In this document: positions 13,601-29,030 of the stretch, piece after piece | Numbering within the stretch: position 1 is the first letter of the stretch | How the letters are laid out: each line of letters begins with the position of its first letter | NCBI GenBank assembly: GCA_963513935.1 | Contig: OY740769.1 | Location: 38,963,120-39,027,119, forward strand | Direction: 5' to 3' | Source: Aphrophora alni | Taxonomy: Eukaryota > Arthropoda > Insecta > Hemiptera > Aphrophoridae | Length of the DNA stretch: 64,000 bases | The notes under the pieces: model-generated | What the model was told of the DNA's origin: nothing | The model's database searches: none | What the model saw: only the letters and a program-made list of their open reading frames with translations | Program-made: the position numbers and the translations under genes

Positions 13601-16252
13601 ATAGTAGAAATCCATTTCAATGGTTTTAGTATTCCAGCTTCAATAATTTGATATTTATGGATAAACTAATAAAAATGATTACATTTGAAATAAATAATTA
13701 TTTTACGTAATTTATTTACTTATTTGTGAGTATCTAACACTCTCTGAGACATGATATTGGAAAAACATTATTTTTGTATTAAAAAACAATTAAATGTATA
13801 ACAAAACAAGATAACGTAAATTAGCAAGGCTGCCATATTTTCCATAGATTTTTGTAGTTTTCAAATTACGTATGTCACTTCTCATAAGTGTGGAAGAAAA
13901 ACATCAGTGTAATTTTCTGTTCGATACACCATATAATTTTGTTATGCAGTTGAAGAATATTTTTATATTCGAATTGATTAAAATATTAATCAAGTCACGG
14001 AGAGGCTTTCAATATTTTATAATTAACGATTTATATTCATATGCCTTGAACAAATGAAGGCAAAATAAAATATTTTGTTACAGCAACACAGAATGGGTTT
14101 CGAGACTTGCAACGTTAACTGTCCCACGTCTGACTATTACCAGCTATTATTCAGTTATTACCTTTTGCGCCGTATTTCTCCCGTGTTATATTTTTTTCAA
14201 CACAAGTGATATATTTGTTTTATGAAACAATAATTTTTATGAATTTACATCCTTTTTTATTATTAATGTTCGAGATTTGACTTTTGTTAAAATTAGAGCG
14301 ATTGAGATAATAATCTTAAAGATATTAGGCTCGTCAACGTGATTTATTACCTCTTTACAAGAATATCTTTGTAATGTGGTTCATTGAATAGCTGGAAATA
14401 CCGTTTTAATACTTTTAACGTTTGAATCACTGTCTGGTAGTCTGTGATATTTATGACAACTTTTGTTTTTAAAAGTTACATCGATTCACTTAATTTTAGT
14501 TAGCGAAATTATTGACGGTTTCTAAGGCCATATCATTATAGTAACTTATTGGACAATATAGGTATTGTTAAGGAATCAATTTTGTTTATGCATGATCTAC
14601 AAAAGAGATAATTATAAAATTTAATCACCAGTATCTTTTGTTATTGGAATTATGTAATAAATAAATGATTAAATTATATTGGAAAGAGTTTGGATAAATC
14701 AAATTTCAGACTTTATTAAATGAAGTGAACGTAATTGAAAAAGTTATTTTGGCAAAACTTTTGAAATCATATTAAGTCAAAGGTTTATAAATAATTTTGT
14801 TTACTAAAGTATGTTTGAAAAGTAAACAAACGTTATTAAATTTTGAGAACATAAATTTGCAAATGAGGCACCTTCACCTACTTACTATAACCAAACAGCT
14901 CATTACGTATATGTACATGAAAATAGCATAATAACAATAATAAAATACAAACTGAAATTTGTAAATCATTCATATTTTAAGAAAGCAAAATTATTCCTCA
15001 CAGTCAAGTGTAATCAGTCCGCAGACACTACTTCTAAAATGCTGAAAATTTTACTAAATCTTAACGCTTTTGTGTGTTAGCTTAGTTCCGTTTTTTTTTA
15101 ACTAAACTTCAATTATCTCTAACATTGGATATATTGAAGAAAAAATCATAGAACCAAAAAATTAGTTTTCATATTGCCTTTGATGTTACCTGCGATAAAA
15201 CACAAAAGTCCGTAACAAATGCAATGTCACATTTAACTCATCATTTCCGTCAAATTTGGTTTTTATAAAGACGTAATTTTGATTCATTTTCCATAAAATT
15301 AAATTTCTAAAAATAAATTTGTTTGCCAATGGGATTTAAAAACTAAAGTCACATCTTTGGGTATGTAAAAACACATTCCTACACAAATGCAATGTACGGG
15401 AACACGATGGTAAGTCAATTTTAGGATATTGATTGTTACCACATTGATATTGATATTTCATATTGTTATTGTTAAACTGTCAAACTAACTAAATAGTCAG
15501 AAGAGAAGTTATTAATTATTATTATACCTGTCTTTTCCATAAATCAATTCGAAGATCAACTTTATTTGTACGGTCATTTTAAACTAAATATATTAACGGA
15601 AGAAGTTACATGTGTAATAAGTAAAAGACAGGCTGCATAGATCATGTTTTTTATGTTTATAATAGAGCCTAATAATAATAATTATTATTATTATTAATAA
15701 TATTTATTCGTCTTTTAACTATTTAGTTTAGGTAACTCTTTATGGTTGTACCTCAAAATGTATAAATTAAAGCTAACAATTTATTTGACATATATATTTA
15801 TAATAATCAAAAACTAATAACACTTAAAAAAAGTTACGTAAACTAAATAATGAATGAAAACATAAAAACCAATAGTATTTTAATAACTTTGAATTATAAA
15901 CAAATATTATACATTAAAAAAATACACGCTCTAAAAAATTAACTCTTTGTTTTTGAAATGTTTACTAGTGTTTTTGATTAAGAAATATAAAATGTTATCT
16001 TATAAGTGGTTAACATTGAACCAACAAATTAAATAGATGGAAGATTTACCCATTTCTTGACGTATTTCCCAGTATTAGATAATTTTGCCAAAGTTAAATG
16101 GAATTTTAAATATTATTCAATGTTTCTTGTAAAACTGAAATTTACTTTTTCGATATTGATATAATTTTTGTTGAAAATTCATATCTGAATTCCTGTATTT
16201 TTTAAATTCTGTTTACATATAACTATATGCCAGATATAACTAGTAATATTTT

Positions 16253-16255
<3 letters not shown>
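7666..16255. other. Long AT-rich stretch without supportable genes
   Basis: I see no intact coding sequence, tRNA or element boundary in these 8.6 kb. An open segment at 7711-7893 (plus) contains a PF-then-P pattern faintly like the C-terminal part of some hAT-type transposases, but the resemblance is too weak to call. A-rich runs occur near 11700-11750, and a mirrored AAT/ATT tract near 15670-15710. Confidence 0.55.

Positions 16256-16309
<54 letters not shown>
16256..16309. repeat. (TA)n microsatellite
   Basis: Uninterrupted alternating TA for about 54 bp. Tracts like this are self-complementary and length-variable. Confidence 0.97.
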
Positions 16310-16950
16310 TTTATGATTCTATAATTGTATGCACTCAAATATAAACCAGTTGTTTTTGGTAACCCTGTTGTATTTCTATTCGGTATTTAACAAGGACAAT
16401 TTCTGCTATTAATAACGTATTTGTGTGGTCTGTGGTTGAGGTGTTTTGCAGTAATTATATTAATTGATTTACCTAAAAATTACCTTGTCGGTACAAAGAA
16501 AATTCTGAAGATTTAAAAATTTGAGAATAGTCACTTGAGGTATGGATCGGTTTGGATCTGACACGCTTACATTATGTACAAGGAAATACTTCCTCGGTAT
16601 TGTTGTATTCATAAATACAGTTGTGATAATTGAGTTGTTACAGATTCTTGTAAGTCCTCTATACGAATCACCAATAAACAAAAATTATAAACCGCTGCCA
16701 ATCCCTACGTTTTTTTCTCAATATTATTTAAAGAAAAATAAAACAAATTTATACGTACTAAATTTAACCCTACAATGCATGATTTTTTTTTCAGGGTGAA
16801 ATAATTTTTTCCATGTTTTCTATAGCATATTAAAGATAGGAAAAATATTACAAAAATATTATTAACTATAATTTTATTACAAAAGATAAAAAATAAAATT
16901 TTCAATTTTGGAACATTGTGCAATTACCTGAAAATAGGAAACTACTTAAT

Positions 16951-19627
16951 TTGTTCCAAATATGGAACAACATGCACTTAGACCATAGACACTAACCTAA
17001 CCTAACTATGGACATCAAATACAATGATAACTCCGATTAGTATTTGATGGAATAACGACACTTTATCACAACAAATAAAATAAACATATTTGTTTAACAC
17101 TTAAATATAATACAGTAAGCCCACGTTTAATAAAAACTTAAAATTAAAATCTTAATATTAATTTTAAAGTTTTTTTAAACATTTTTTATAATGGTATATT
17201 TTGTTTGTAAAATACAGTTACTGGTTATGAAATTTATAAAAAACAGTTGTTATTTTTATTAAGGCACAAAAACACATCACAGTTTTCACATACTATAGAA
17301 GATTTTCCACTGCACTTAGGAAATCTGCAACGTTGTCTTATATCTTTGATTACAGGACAGTGAGCAAAGTTATCTTTTCTTACAGCTTTGGAAGGTATTT
17401 TAGTTTTAGGTCCTCTTTTCTTCACCTGTAGTTCATGTTCAATTTGGCTGGATGATCGGTCTCTTGTTGATACTACAGGAAGGTTCATTTTACATAAAGT
17501 CGTTCCAAGTTCTTGCCGAAATTTTGCTAGGCCCATGGTTTTGCAATTGTGTAGACTGTAGAGCATTGACTCTCCTGTACAGCAACCAGGAATTTACAAC
17601 AGTTAGATCAATTAAGTGGTAAAACACCCTTTTTTGCATCGAATGGATATTTTATATTGACCTTGAATTGAATCTAGTAAATCTACATCACCCATATGCT
17701 CGCTGTAAATCTTGATTATCTTAGGGCTGTCAACATCTTCTTTTTTCTTAAAAAGTTTATTGAACCTTTTGATCTCCTCTACAGGTTGTACACCACAATA
17801 AGTTGAAATTAAGGAAACAACTTTGTTGTCTTTCCAAGATACAACTGTAACCTTCACGTCATCAATATCTGCAGAACATTCGTAAAAACTTCCTCTAGCT
17901 TCCTTCGACAATAACTTCTCTTCTGGCAAATTAAGATCTGGGATCCTGTTTCGACGAAATGTACCGAGACAATGAATTTCTTTCTTTTCCATGTATAACA
18001 TTAAGGGTAACGTAGAATTAATAATTGTCAAAGAACAATTTGTTGTGTTTGTTATTTGGTATCACACGACTGAGGCGTACAACAACATTGGCACAAGCAC
18101 CTAAATCAGGTTCATTCCTTAAAAATCTCTGGTTTGAATTATTCTCCTGTCCTGAATATATTTCTATATTATATGCAAACCCACTAACTCCAGCTAATAC
18201 AAATAGCTTATAGCCCCATTTGTGTGACTTGCTAGGAAGGTACTGCTTGAGAAAGGATCTCGATTTGGTTGCGCAGATCTGTTCATCTATTGACAATGAC
18301 TCTTCCATAGGAATATTTTGTAACTTTTGGTTCAGATAATCCAACAATGGTCTTATTCTAAATAATCTATCGTGGTTGGGATCTGATGATGGCACATTTA
18401 AGACATTGTCATTAAAGTGTAAATATCTGCGGATCTGTTCAAACTGTGACACACTCATACATTTGTAAATTATCGGATTGCCAATATCATTATCCCAAAA
18501 GGACCTAATATTAAGTAAATGAATAATTGACATTATAATACAAATACCTATATATTTTTCTACATCATCCTTTGCCAAATGAATTGGTTTACTAGGATCT
18601 TTTTGAATGCTGTATCTTATACTTTCTACCACAATTTTCTTTTTTTAACTGTCATCAAAAAAATAATAAGGAAACTCTATTGGAGTGTCGAGATATGTGA
18701 CAGATTCAGGCAGTTTAGTATCACCAGTAAAATCTAATTCAGTTTTTATAATTATGGTACTTTTTTCCACCTATGCCTAGTATTTGTTTTAAGTTTGATT
18801 TTATTTTTTTTTACTGGGAAATTTTTTTAACAGAATTATGTCTGGGTATACTTGAATTGGAAGAATTTTTCTCTGACATTTTTTTAAGAGATTTTATTAT
18901 TTTAGGTCTAGTTGTACTACTGTCAGGCCTAGTGCTATTAATTATTTTTGATCCAACATATAACTTTGGTGAACAAACTAAATTACTACTATTTTATGTA
19001 TGGCTAGCTTCAGTTGTAATGAGCCCAAAGTCTTCAGAAGAATTTGCAAAAACAATAAAATTGGTAAATCAAAAAAACCTTCTTCTATAATCTGTGGTTC
19101 TAAAACATTACTTTCGAGAGGTAGCTCAACTATGTTTATAAAGTCACTGGTACTAGGTCTACTAATTGCACTGACTTTTGCTGTATGCTTACATTTACAG
19201 TAAGTTTAGGAATGCCTTCTTCTAGATCTTAAATTTGTAAAATATTCAGCTTTCCTTCTTCATAAATTACATTAAATGTTCTTTTCTTTTTATTAGCACT
19301 AAATATAGGACTAGGCATAGGTTCATCTTGAGAATAATCTTTTTGAAAACTGTGATCACACTCACTGCTAATATCACTTCCTGATTCACCATTATTTTCA
19401 TCCTCACTACTACTTGGAATAGTCAACAAATGTATTAATTCACTGTCTTCAATCATATTTACGCAAATAAAATTCGAACTAGAAAGTAAAACAATACAAT
19501 AAAAATAGAAACATAACCTGAAAACCATCTAAACTTAACCACTTCTGTTTTGAAACTGTGAACAGACCAGCTGACTCATCTAGCCTATGAAGATTATATT
19601 ATGCACATTGTGCCATTTTTGGAACAA
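16951..19627 (-). mobile_element. Decayed piggyBac-like DNA transposon
   Basis: The body carries a broken piggyBac-type transposase on the minus strand (17234-19528). Candidate terminal repeats are 16951-16976, beginning 'ttgttccaaatatgg', and the reverse complement of 19602-19627, beginning 'ttgttccaaaaatgg'; about three quarters of positions match. A TTAA lies two bases outside the left candidate at 16946-16949, as expected for piggyBac insertion. The right flank reads TTCA or TCAT, so the target duplication is lost or the true end lies elsewhere. A further related motif sits at about 16907-16923. The transposase call is firm; the element boundaries are an inference. Confidence 0.65.
17234..19528 (-). 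pseudogene. piggyBac-like transposase, frame-broken
   Basis: Read on the minus strand, the pieces fall in piggyBac order. First comes an acidic, serine-rich N-terminus (19528-19229 and onward). Next is a block ending at a TAA near 18646. The main core is 18632-18018, with SIDEQ (first catalytic Asp), then HKWGYKLFVLAG, EPDLGA, and FDNY (second Asp). A shifted frame (18031-17612) carries RRNRIP, SWKDNKVV and HMGDVDLLDS (third Asp). Another shift (about 17630-17540) carries YHLIDLTVVNSWLLYRR. The last piece is a cysteine-rich C-terminal zinc-binding tail at about 17360-17250 (CRFPKCSGKS, CENCDVFLC). All three catalytic Asp are visible. At least one in-frame stop and three or more frame breaks make it non-functional. 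The open frames at 18632 and 18031 begin with GTG and TTG, not ATG, so they are fragments rather than separate genes. Confidence 0.93.
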
Positions 19628-20081
19628 TTCATTTTTCAATCATTACAATTTATAAATAACTTTTAAGGTCAATAAGTTGCAAAAAATACAATTTATATAT
19701 ACTAATCAACCAAGAAAAATTTTATAAAGATGATTTTGAATGATTTAATACATATTTGGGTGCTTAAAAAAGTTGAATATAGTTTAAAAAATTGGTATCA
19801 AAAACAAAGTGGTTGAAATCAAAAAAATAACCTTCTCCTGCATTCTATTGGATTTTTTAAAACCTTTTCTAGTAAAGAGATTTGTTTCAAAAATAGCCAT
19901 TTATGCATCAGAGCAGAGCAAAATGAAAACTCCAGCCATTATTTACAGAAAACAAGAAAATAGTAAACCCCAAACTTTGATATACCTTTATTAAAAGACA
20001 ATACATTTATTCGATTTTTTTTTGTAAAAGGGTAGAAGATTATCATTTTAATACAACAATCATGTATGAAGTGGAGTATAC

Positions 20082-22103
<2,022 letters not shown>

Positions 22104-22360
22104 TCTTATAGATAATAAATATGTCCTAAATATACTGAAACTAAAAAAATGAGAAATGGTTCCCAGTCAAAATTTTGTATAGTAGTATAGTCTAAAATTA
22201 TTGATGAATGTAGAAATAGATTCCAAAACTAAACTCCTTATAAAAAATAGAAATGGCTCAAATATACTTAAATAAACAAAAATGAGAAATTGTTTCCAGT
22301 CGAATATTTGTATAGTCTAATTTTATAAATAAATGTAGAAAAAGATATAAAAATAAAATC
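22104..22360. repeat. Imperfect tandem duplication, period about 130 bp
   Basis: Two consecutive blocks share the ordered phrases 'cttata', 'aaatatact', 'aaaaatgagaaat', 'ttcccagtc' or 'ttccagtc', 'ttgtatagt', 'agtcta' and 'aatgtagaaa'. The first block starts near 22104 and the second near 22235. Small indels and substitutions suggest an old local duplication. Confidence 0.7.
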
Positions 22361-22599
22361 TATTTGACATTTGTTGGAAGTTTAAAGATTGGGTTGCAAT
22401 GAATTTATTATTAGGGGGGAAATCTCAGCTTTCATGGGCCACCTGGAAAAGTATTACCCTACTAAATCCATTTTGGTGAGACTAAGTATAAAACTAATAA
22501 AAACTATAACCAAACTAAATATTATATGACATTAATTTAATTTATTGTTATATTAACAGAAGGAAATAACACATCAAACATGGATTGGGAATGATTTGA

Positions 22600-22995
22600 A
22601 CTTGCACAGCCCGAACGTGGTTTTCAACTTTAAATCTAAAACTATTTATTTACAGTTACAAAAATTAATCCGCTGCGGGGTTACCCATACCTGGGCCATA
22701 CAGCCCTTTAAAAAATGCCCTAGCCAAACATTGTAGGTTGGAAATAACGACTCAAATCACACACTTGATTACACATAAAAACCCGAGCGTCTGCTACGAG
22801 TTCTGTCCGCGGGCTGTGTTCTTTGCTGTGACCGGGGTTTGCTTATCTCCTCTTGGTCACGCGGAGGGGAAAACATGAGTTGGAGGCCTATAATGTCCCT
22901 TGCATTTTCCGGCGATATGCAATACGCAACCCTACGAAGTAATTCAGGAAACCAAGAGGTGATGAAGCGGGGCGGTGATGCAATACATCACAGGG
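22600..22995. other. GC-richer island of unknown origin
   Basis: Base composition changes abruptly from the AT-rich surroundings. The tract contains phrases such as 'ctgcggggttacccatacc', 'gtctgctacgagttctgtcc' and 'gaagcggggcggtgatg'. A short inverted pair is present ('cctcttggt' near 22849, 'accaagagg' near 22953). No open frame of useful length was found in either direction. It could be a fragment of a retroelement untranslated region or a captured gene fragment. Confidence 0.5.
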
Positions 22996-25900
22996 TTAAT
23001 AGTTGAAAATAAACATAGAGTTATGAAAGGAATGAATGGAAGTTGTAACATTCTTTAGAGTAAAATATAAAAAAAAAATATTATGAGTTGAATTAAATTA
23101 AACCGAGTTTTACACAACTTATTGTTAAAATATTCGTATTTTAAAAGACAAATAAATATTTCAATAATAATGAGAGAGTCAACTTGTTAGTTGCAAATAT
23201 TTCATAAATAAAAGAAAATTAAACATTAGCATTAACGTGAAGCCGACCTACTTGAATATTAGAGTTAATTGTAGAAGATGTCTGACTAGAATAAGTCATA
23301 AAAATATTGCTGTGGTTATTTAAACAAAAACTCTGTAATATTGTAGACAAAAAAATTATAATATACAAATAACAACAATGAAGCTATTATTTATTCAAGT
23401 TCAGGTTTTATTTTTTCATTAGTCTTCGAATGCTTTCAGTTTAATTAAATACGCTTAAGCTCAATTTCAGTGTTACCAGTAAATGAATAGTCTGTAATAT
23501 ATTTCATTATATTCAGTTGAAAGTTACACTAGTTATATTATAACATACACACAACATGTAAAAAAACCATAGTTTAGTTTTTCAATGATTACCAGCTCTT
23601 GTTTCAACTAATTCTGTTATGTAATTTTGGAACTGTTAATTATTTTTAATTGTAAGAAATTTTCATAATCTTAAGTAGTATACATATTTAAATATTAAAA
23701 ATATTCACCTCTGAGAATAATCTTTGGTATTTTCTTTCCAGTTATGTAGAAGATGGTTTTAACAAATAATCTCGTCATTCTAGTGGTTTATTTTAATAAT
23801 ATGTTATATAATTGGTAACTTCTCTTATAGTTCTAATCTTTCCTTATTCTATTTTTACTATCTTCTTCAGAATAGAAAGTTATAATTACTTAATATATTA
23901 TAATAAAGTAATATATTATAATTACTTTACCCTCATGAACTCTTTACTTAATATCAATAAAAGAAAAAAGATCAGAAATTTAGAAGTTATGTAATTTATA
24001 AAACAAATTTTGACGTTTTGTTCGCCAGTGATTATTGTTATAATTTCTATAAAATTATTAACAGATTTTCATCGTGAACTATTGAATTCAATGTTATGAA
24101 ACACAAGACATAAACTTTATAAAGTCAAATAAAACTAAATAAAAGTGAGTTGAATTTTTTTTTTAAATGCTTCAACCTATTTAAGACACACATTACTTTT
24201 TTAAAAATAACTTTTGAACTCTATCACTTACAATAATCATATAGCTCGTTTTGTCTAGATTTAAAATAGCACCATGTATATCTGTCCTCAATGGAAGTTG
24301 TGAATAGGAATAATAAAACTACTTGTTGTGGAATTTTATTTTTCATATTTTTATTTACAAAATTATTATATCTACTACAACATCTGTCTTCATTAATAGT
24401 AATATTATTAAATATGTGGACGTTAATTCGATATATTTCAAATCTCGATATGTATGTACAGTAAGTATATTGAGTAATATAAATATAATATATTTTTTTT
24501 CAAAAGAAAATATAAATAATTTGGCTATTGATTTTCTATATTAAAGAGAATAAATAACTCCACTTTAATTTTGCTAACCTATTGTTTTATAAATATTTGA
24601 ATGAATAAAAAATCTGTAATGTGCATTCACAGTTTTTAAATTTTGTATTGGTGTTATTTATTTCATGTAATTTTTTTTAGTATATCTTTTATATTTTTTA
24701 TGACAAATTGTATTATCAAAAACAGGCTGTTATTATTCTCTGTAATGTAGAGAACATACACCTTTAAGTCTGACCATTTCTTCTTATACAAGTAGTCTAC
24801 CTAACTTGAAATAGTAGTGTTTTAAAATAGTTAATAGTAGTAGTACATTAGTACATAAAAAGTATGGTTTTATTCCTAAAAATCATTAGAAATTAAATGT
24901 GTAAAATTAAATTTTTTTTATTGTGTTTGTTTATTAATTTGTATATTAACACCACATAATTCTGTTAACACCTCTATTTTAGTTATTTGAATGAACGTAT
25001 TTTTCAGAAATAATTTACTTATCTATAATATATATTGCATTTGCATTAATTTTGAGAAGAAAAAAAATTTATATACCTAGACGTATGATCAATAATTACA
25101 TAAATCCTAACGTAAGATAAATATAAAATATATTTATATGTGCTCACTTGATTTAATAGCAGAACTATTTTACACAGAACCAATTTCCGTATGTATAAAT
25201 ATTTATCATATCGAATTTAAACAACACGTGGTGTCATTCTGTTTATATTCATTTCTGAGATAAACAGTTATCAAAATAATACAATAACTGAAATAGTTTT
25301 GCTATTATAATTCTTTTCGCAGATTTGAAAATAATACTTATAATTAATATTTTGTCATGTGTTAGGGTTCACTTAAAAATTAAAAATCAAGCTATTTAAG
25401 CAACAACAATATTGTTACTCTAAATAATGCCATTTAGTATAAGAAATAATAAGTATGATAGGCACTTATTAAGTTAAATAGAATATATTTTCCCCTCATC
25501 TCTTTATTGTATAATTAATTTCATGTTTAAATCCAGTTGTACAATACATGAGATCCTTCCCTTCCTATTGTACTGAAACTGATCAATTCTGACTTCTTTC
25601 AATTTCAAAACCTAGATAGTTGAGTAGCAAACATATTTTTTTAGGCCTATTCTTAATAAACTGTCTTACTCATTTCGAGGTTTGGTGTTCTACATACACG
25701 AGTGTCACTATTCCTCGTATTTAAGTATTTTAAACAATGGTAGTGCATCCCAATCCTGTTCAAGTGTTCCTGGTTGTGTCTTCCATGACGTAACAAGGGA
25801 TCAGTCGAACTGGATCTCTTCCAAAATACGTTTTACAGTAGCTAAACTGATTACGGTAAATTCAACTAGCCTCTTTGTTAATATTGTGGCTGATGATTAA

Positions 25901-27077
25901 GCGAAATACGACCAAACAAGTGGTGAGGGTTATTTATTGTAAATGAAGTTTGTATCATACATTAATATTGTTTAATGCATGATAAAGAAAGAATAAAAGT
26001 TCATTTTTTAGATAACTTTTCATTACTGAGTTAGTAATTAATTTGATGGTGTAATCTTGTTTCACGAGCTCTAGATTTCATCTTCACTGATATCACTCAA
26101 CACAGTACTGAGCCAATCTATAAGTATAGTTAAGGTTTTGAATAAAAAACAATAATTACTCCATAGGGTAAATTAATTATTTTCTTAATTTTATACGCTT
26201 TCGTACAGTTTACCCATATGGTTTGAGTATTTTATATGAAGTTTAAAATAAAAATTTTGTTATTCTTTTGATTTAATTATAATTATTTGTTTACATTTAT
26301 TCTTTATTGCCAAATAGGTTTATTTCTTTTTCCAAATTTTTGATAACTTTTTCATAGCGGTATTAGTTCTCTGCTTTCACCAGTTTGATTGTTCCTATCG
26401 CTACCATCTCTGAGTGTTTCCCACATGGTTATCTGAATGTTAGAATATAACGGAAAGAGAATAAATAGTGATTAGTTTCAACATATATAACCGGAAGAAG
26501 GGGCAAAAACAATCGGAAATAAAGAAGACTCCTAATAGTATATATCGTATCCTAATAAAATGTAACGAACAACAACCGATTTCCAAAAAAGATGCATGAT
26601 ATTAATATCAAATACTGAAGATCACATAGGAGATGATACGTAGATGTTTAAACAAAGTGATGAAGCTGGAAACAAAACGTGTTGGAGTCGGGAAGAGGAA
26701 GGGATGGTAAAGAGATGTTGTCTGGACCACATTATAAAATAACAATATGAAAGAAATAATCCCCAATCCGCAAATAAAACACAAATTAACGTTAGCAATA
26801 TTAATAGCAATATGTCACATAATGTATATTATGTGACATAACTACCATCCTCAGAGGAATATGAATTAACAATGAGAATCCAAATTATTTCCTTTCAGAA
26901 ATGTGCATATCGTATAGTTTTAATAAATTCCCTTTTGTTATATATGTTAAGAGAGATTCACAAACCTTATAGAGTTTTACTGTCCAATATTTCTAAGACA
27001 GAAAAGAGACTAATTTTTTTAGTTTTAATAATTTATATATTATAACGAAATAGAGGGCTACCAAAAGGTCAGTGCTT
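22996..27077. other. Intergenic DNA, nothing supportable except a short palindrome
   Basis: AT-rich sequence. The plus-strand open segment at 25682-25900 and several minus-strand ones have no recognisable motif. The palindrome at 26811-26840 is listed separately. Confidence 0.55.
26811..26840. repeat. 13-bp perfect inverted repeat, 4-nt loop
   Basis: 'tatgtcacataat' at 26811-26823 is mirrored exactly at 26828-26840. It is compact enough to form a stable hairpin in RNA or extruded DNA. Confidence 0.8.
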
Positions 27078-27313
27078 GGCAGGCCATAAATTGTAAAAAG
27101 TTGAAAGGGTTGACAGCTAGAAAAACTATTCTAACATTAGTCACAGATCTCAAGAAGTCAAATAAACTATTCCAAAAGTCAATGCCTTCAACCGAAAATG
27201 TTTGAAATGGACCAATGAAATAAATTGCGTGAGTCTCAAAATAACGTGCAAGATTTAAAATAAGCCAATGAAGTAAGAGGATCGGAACAAAGCATTTGAA
27301 ATTAGAACTGATA
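27078..27313 (+). repeat. Dispersed repeat family B, copy 1
   Basis: About 235 bp aligned in the same orientation with 51163-51395. Shared ordered phrases are 'ggcaggccataaatt', 'gttgaaagggttga', 'agctagaaa', 'caatgccttcaaccg', 'agatttaaaataagccaat' and 'gaggatcgga'. Both copies include two CCAAT-like motifs, which would suit a promoter region such as a retroelement LTR, but no LTR partner or protein-coding body was found. Confidence 0.85.
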
Positions 27314-27790
27314 AATAGGGGTGGAAGAGAGGCGCACGAGGTTGGTTCTTTTTGGTTGTTACTGATTGAAGGAGGGAGTTCAGGAGCAAGTGTTTCTTTA
27401 GTAGAAAGGAAGATCGTTGTGAAAGATTTAGCCGAGATCAAACGTCAAAATAAAATAGTCTCTGCGTAGTTTTTTTTTTGTATAAATTTAATAATAATCT
27501 CCGAAGAATAGTTTAAAAGATAATCGTCGTTATAAGTTTAAAAATAATCGTCGTCATAAAAGTGAGTGAGAAATTTGCGTCGTTATAAAAGTGTTTGTAC
27601 AGGAATATTAATACAATAAATTAAAGTAATCGTCGTCACGAAAGTGAGTGAGAAATAAGTGTAAAAAGAAAAGAAGATTCGTCGAAAAGATCAAGGCAAA
27701 TCGATCCATCTACTGGCAGTCTACACGGGAACCACGTGAACGGAACCAGGAACATCGGAGCAGTGATAAGACTTCCAAGCGATAAGTAAA
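27314..27790 (+). other. Leader-like region with short internal repeats next to family B
   Basis: Directly downstream of repeat B is a purine-rich segment in which the phrases 'aatcgtcgt' and 'aaagtgagtgagaaa' recur at about 27515-27660 with varied spacing. It is followed by a GC-richer stretch ('ggcagtctacacgggaacc') to about 27790. It looks like the 5' untranslated part of a transcript or retroelement. No initiating open frame follows. Copy 2 of family B lacks this extension, so it is either unique DNA or the rest of a longer element. Confidence 0.35.
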
Positions 27791-28203
27791 AATTAATGGA
27801 CAATCTCAATTAAATAAACTACCACCAAATTCTGTTTTATATGTAAATTATAGTCACCAAAGTACCTCATGAACCCATAAAGAGAAATTAAATAAAAATT
27901 AATAAAATAATACATTTCAGTTAGTCGGAGCATTTTATAATAATAAATTAAAAGTAAAAATTTTAAAAGTAAAATATGATGCACTCTTATTTCTTTATAT
28001 AGGTTAAGACATGGCAGAATTAGAATTTTATTTAACTATGTATTTAGAATAAGTAGTAGGTTAAGACGTTAGTGTATATGTATAAAGTGCATCAGATTTG
28101 GACAATAATTGATTTTATTTTGTAAAAGATTTTAAAACTCAATGTTACAAATAATTTAAGAAAGTTAAATTCTATAAATGTGTCCAAGTGTAAAATTTGT
28201 TAT

Positions 28204-28226
28204 TATATATATATATATATATATAT
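28204..28226. repeat. Short (TA)n tract
   Basis: About 23 bp of alternating AT. Confidence 0.9.
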
Positions 28227-29030
28227 TAATTTACGTATATAAAATCTATCTATATTGAGGCTGTATACAAAAAGATCTGAGACACACGTTCCCTGCTTGA
28301 AACACATGTTGCATGAACAAATGTCAAGGTTTGAATAAATTCATACCTTGGTCATTATATATGGAGGTCTTATCAAGGCGTGAAAATCATCAGAGAAACA
28401 ACTATTTTCAGTTATTTTGATATGAAAGTGCTAAAACTCTCTTCAAATTTTTAGCAAAGCTTATTGGAATTTTCATTAAACTAATTCTTCACAGATATAT
28501 CTTTATTAAATCTTTAATAAATTGCACTAAGATATAAAATCTGATTTGTGATGCATGCATTTCTTAGGTATTTCCGTCGTGATCATTAGAAATATTCTTT
28601 CGACATTTGATACGTAAATGAGATTATAATGCAATGTGGTACAAACAAAAATATTTTTTTATATAATAACCTTTAAAATGACCTACCACTTTCTAGAAGA
28701 ACTTGATAAAGTTTGCAATAAAATATTATGAAAAACTAGGATTTCAATAATCGAATGAAATAATCGCAGAAGATGTCACTAAATTACTGGATTGTCTTCC
28801 TAAGAATCAATCAGTAACCAAACTGTATGTTAAAGACCTGGTTACAAGTAAGGATATGGTATTAGACTTTGAGACGTTATTGTTCAGTTGTGTTTTCTCA
28901 ACTTGAGTCTTTTAGGTATTTTTTATTTATTTAGGTTGTAAATCAATTTGCTGAAATTTAAAAATATAAATAAACCATATCGTTCATCATTGTTAGTGTA
29001 CGGTAAAATCATGATCGTTATTTAAAATTA

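Noticed and set aside
16469..16799. Overlapping open frames on both strands near the piggyBac element
   Set aside because: Both strands are equally open, and no family motif or element boundary supports either.
18773..19203. Plus-strand open frames inside the piggyBac region
   Set aside because: They are antisense to the decayed N-terminal part of the transposase.
25682..25900. Plus-strand open frame as a possible exon
   Set aside because: No motif, acceptor or donor pair could be defended.
27058..27441. Minus-strand open frame of 127 codons
   Set aside because: It lies across dispersed repeat B, and copy 2 of the repeat does not keep the frame; hydrophobic composition without motifs.
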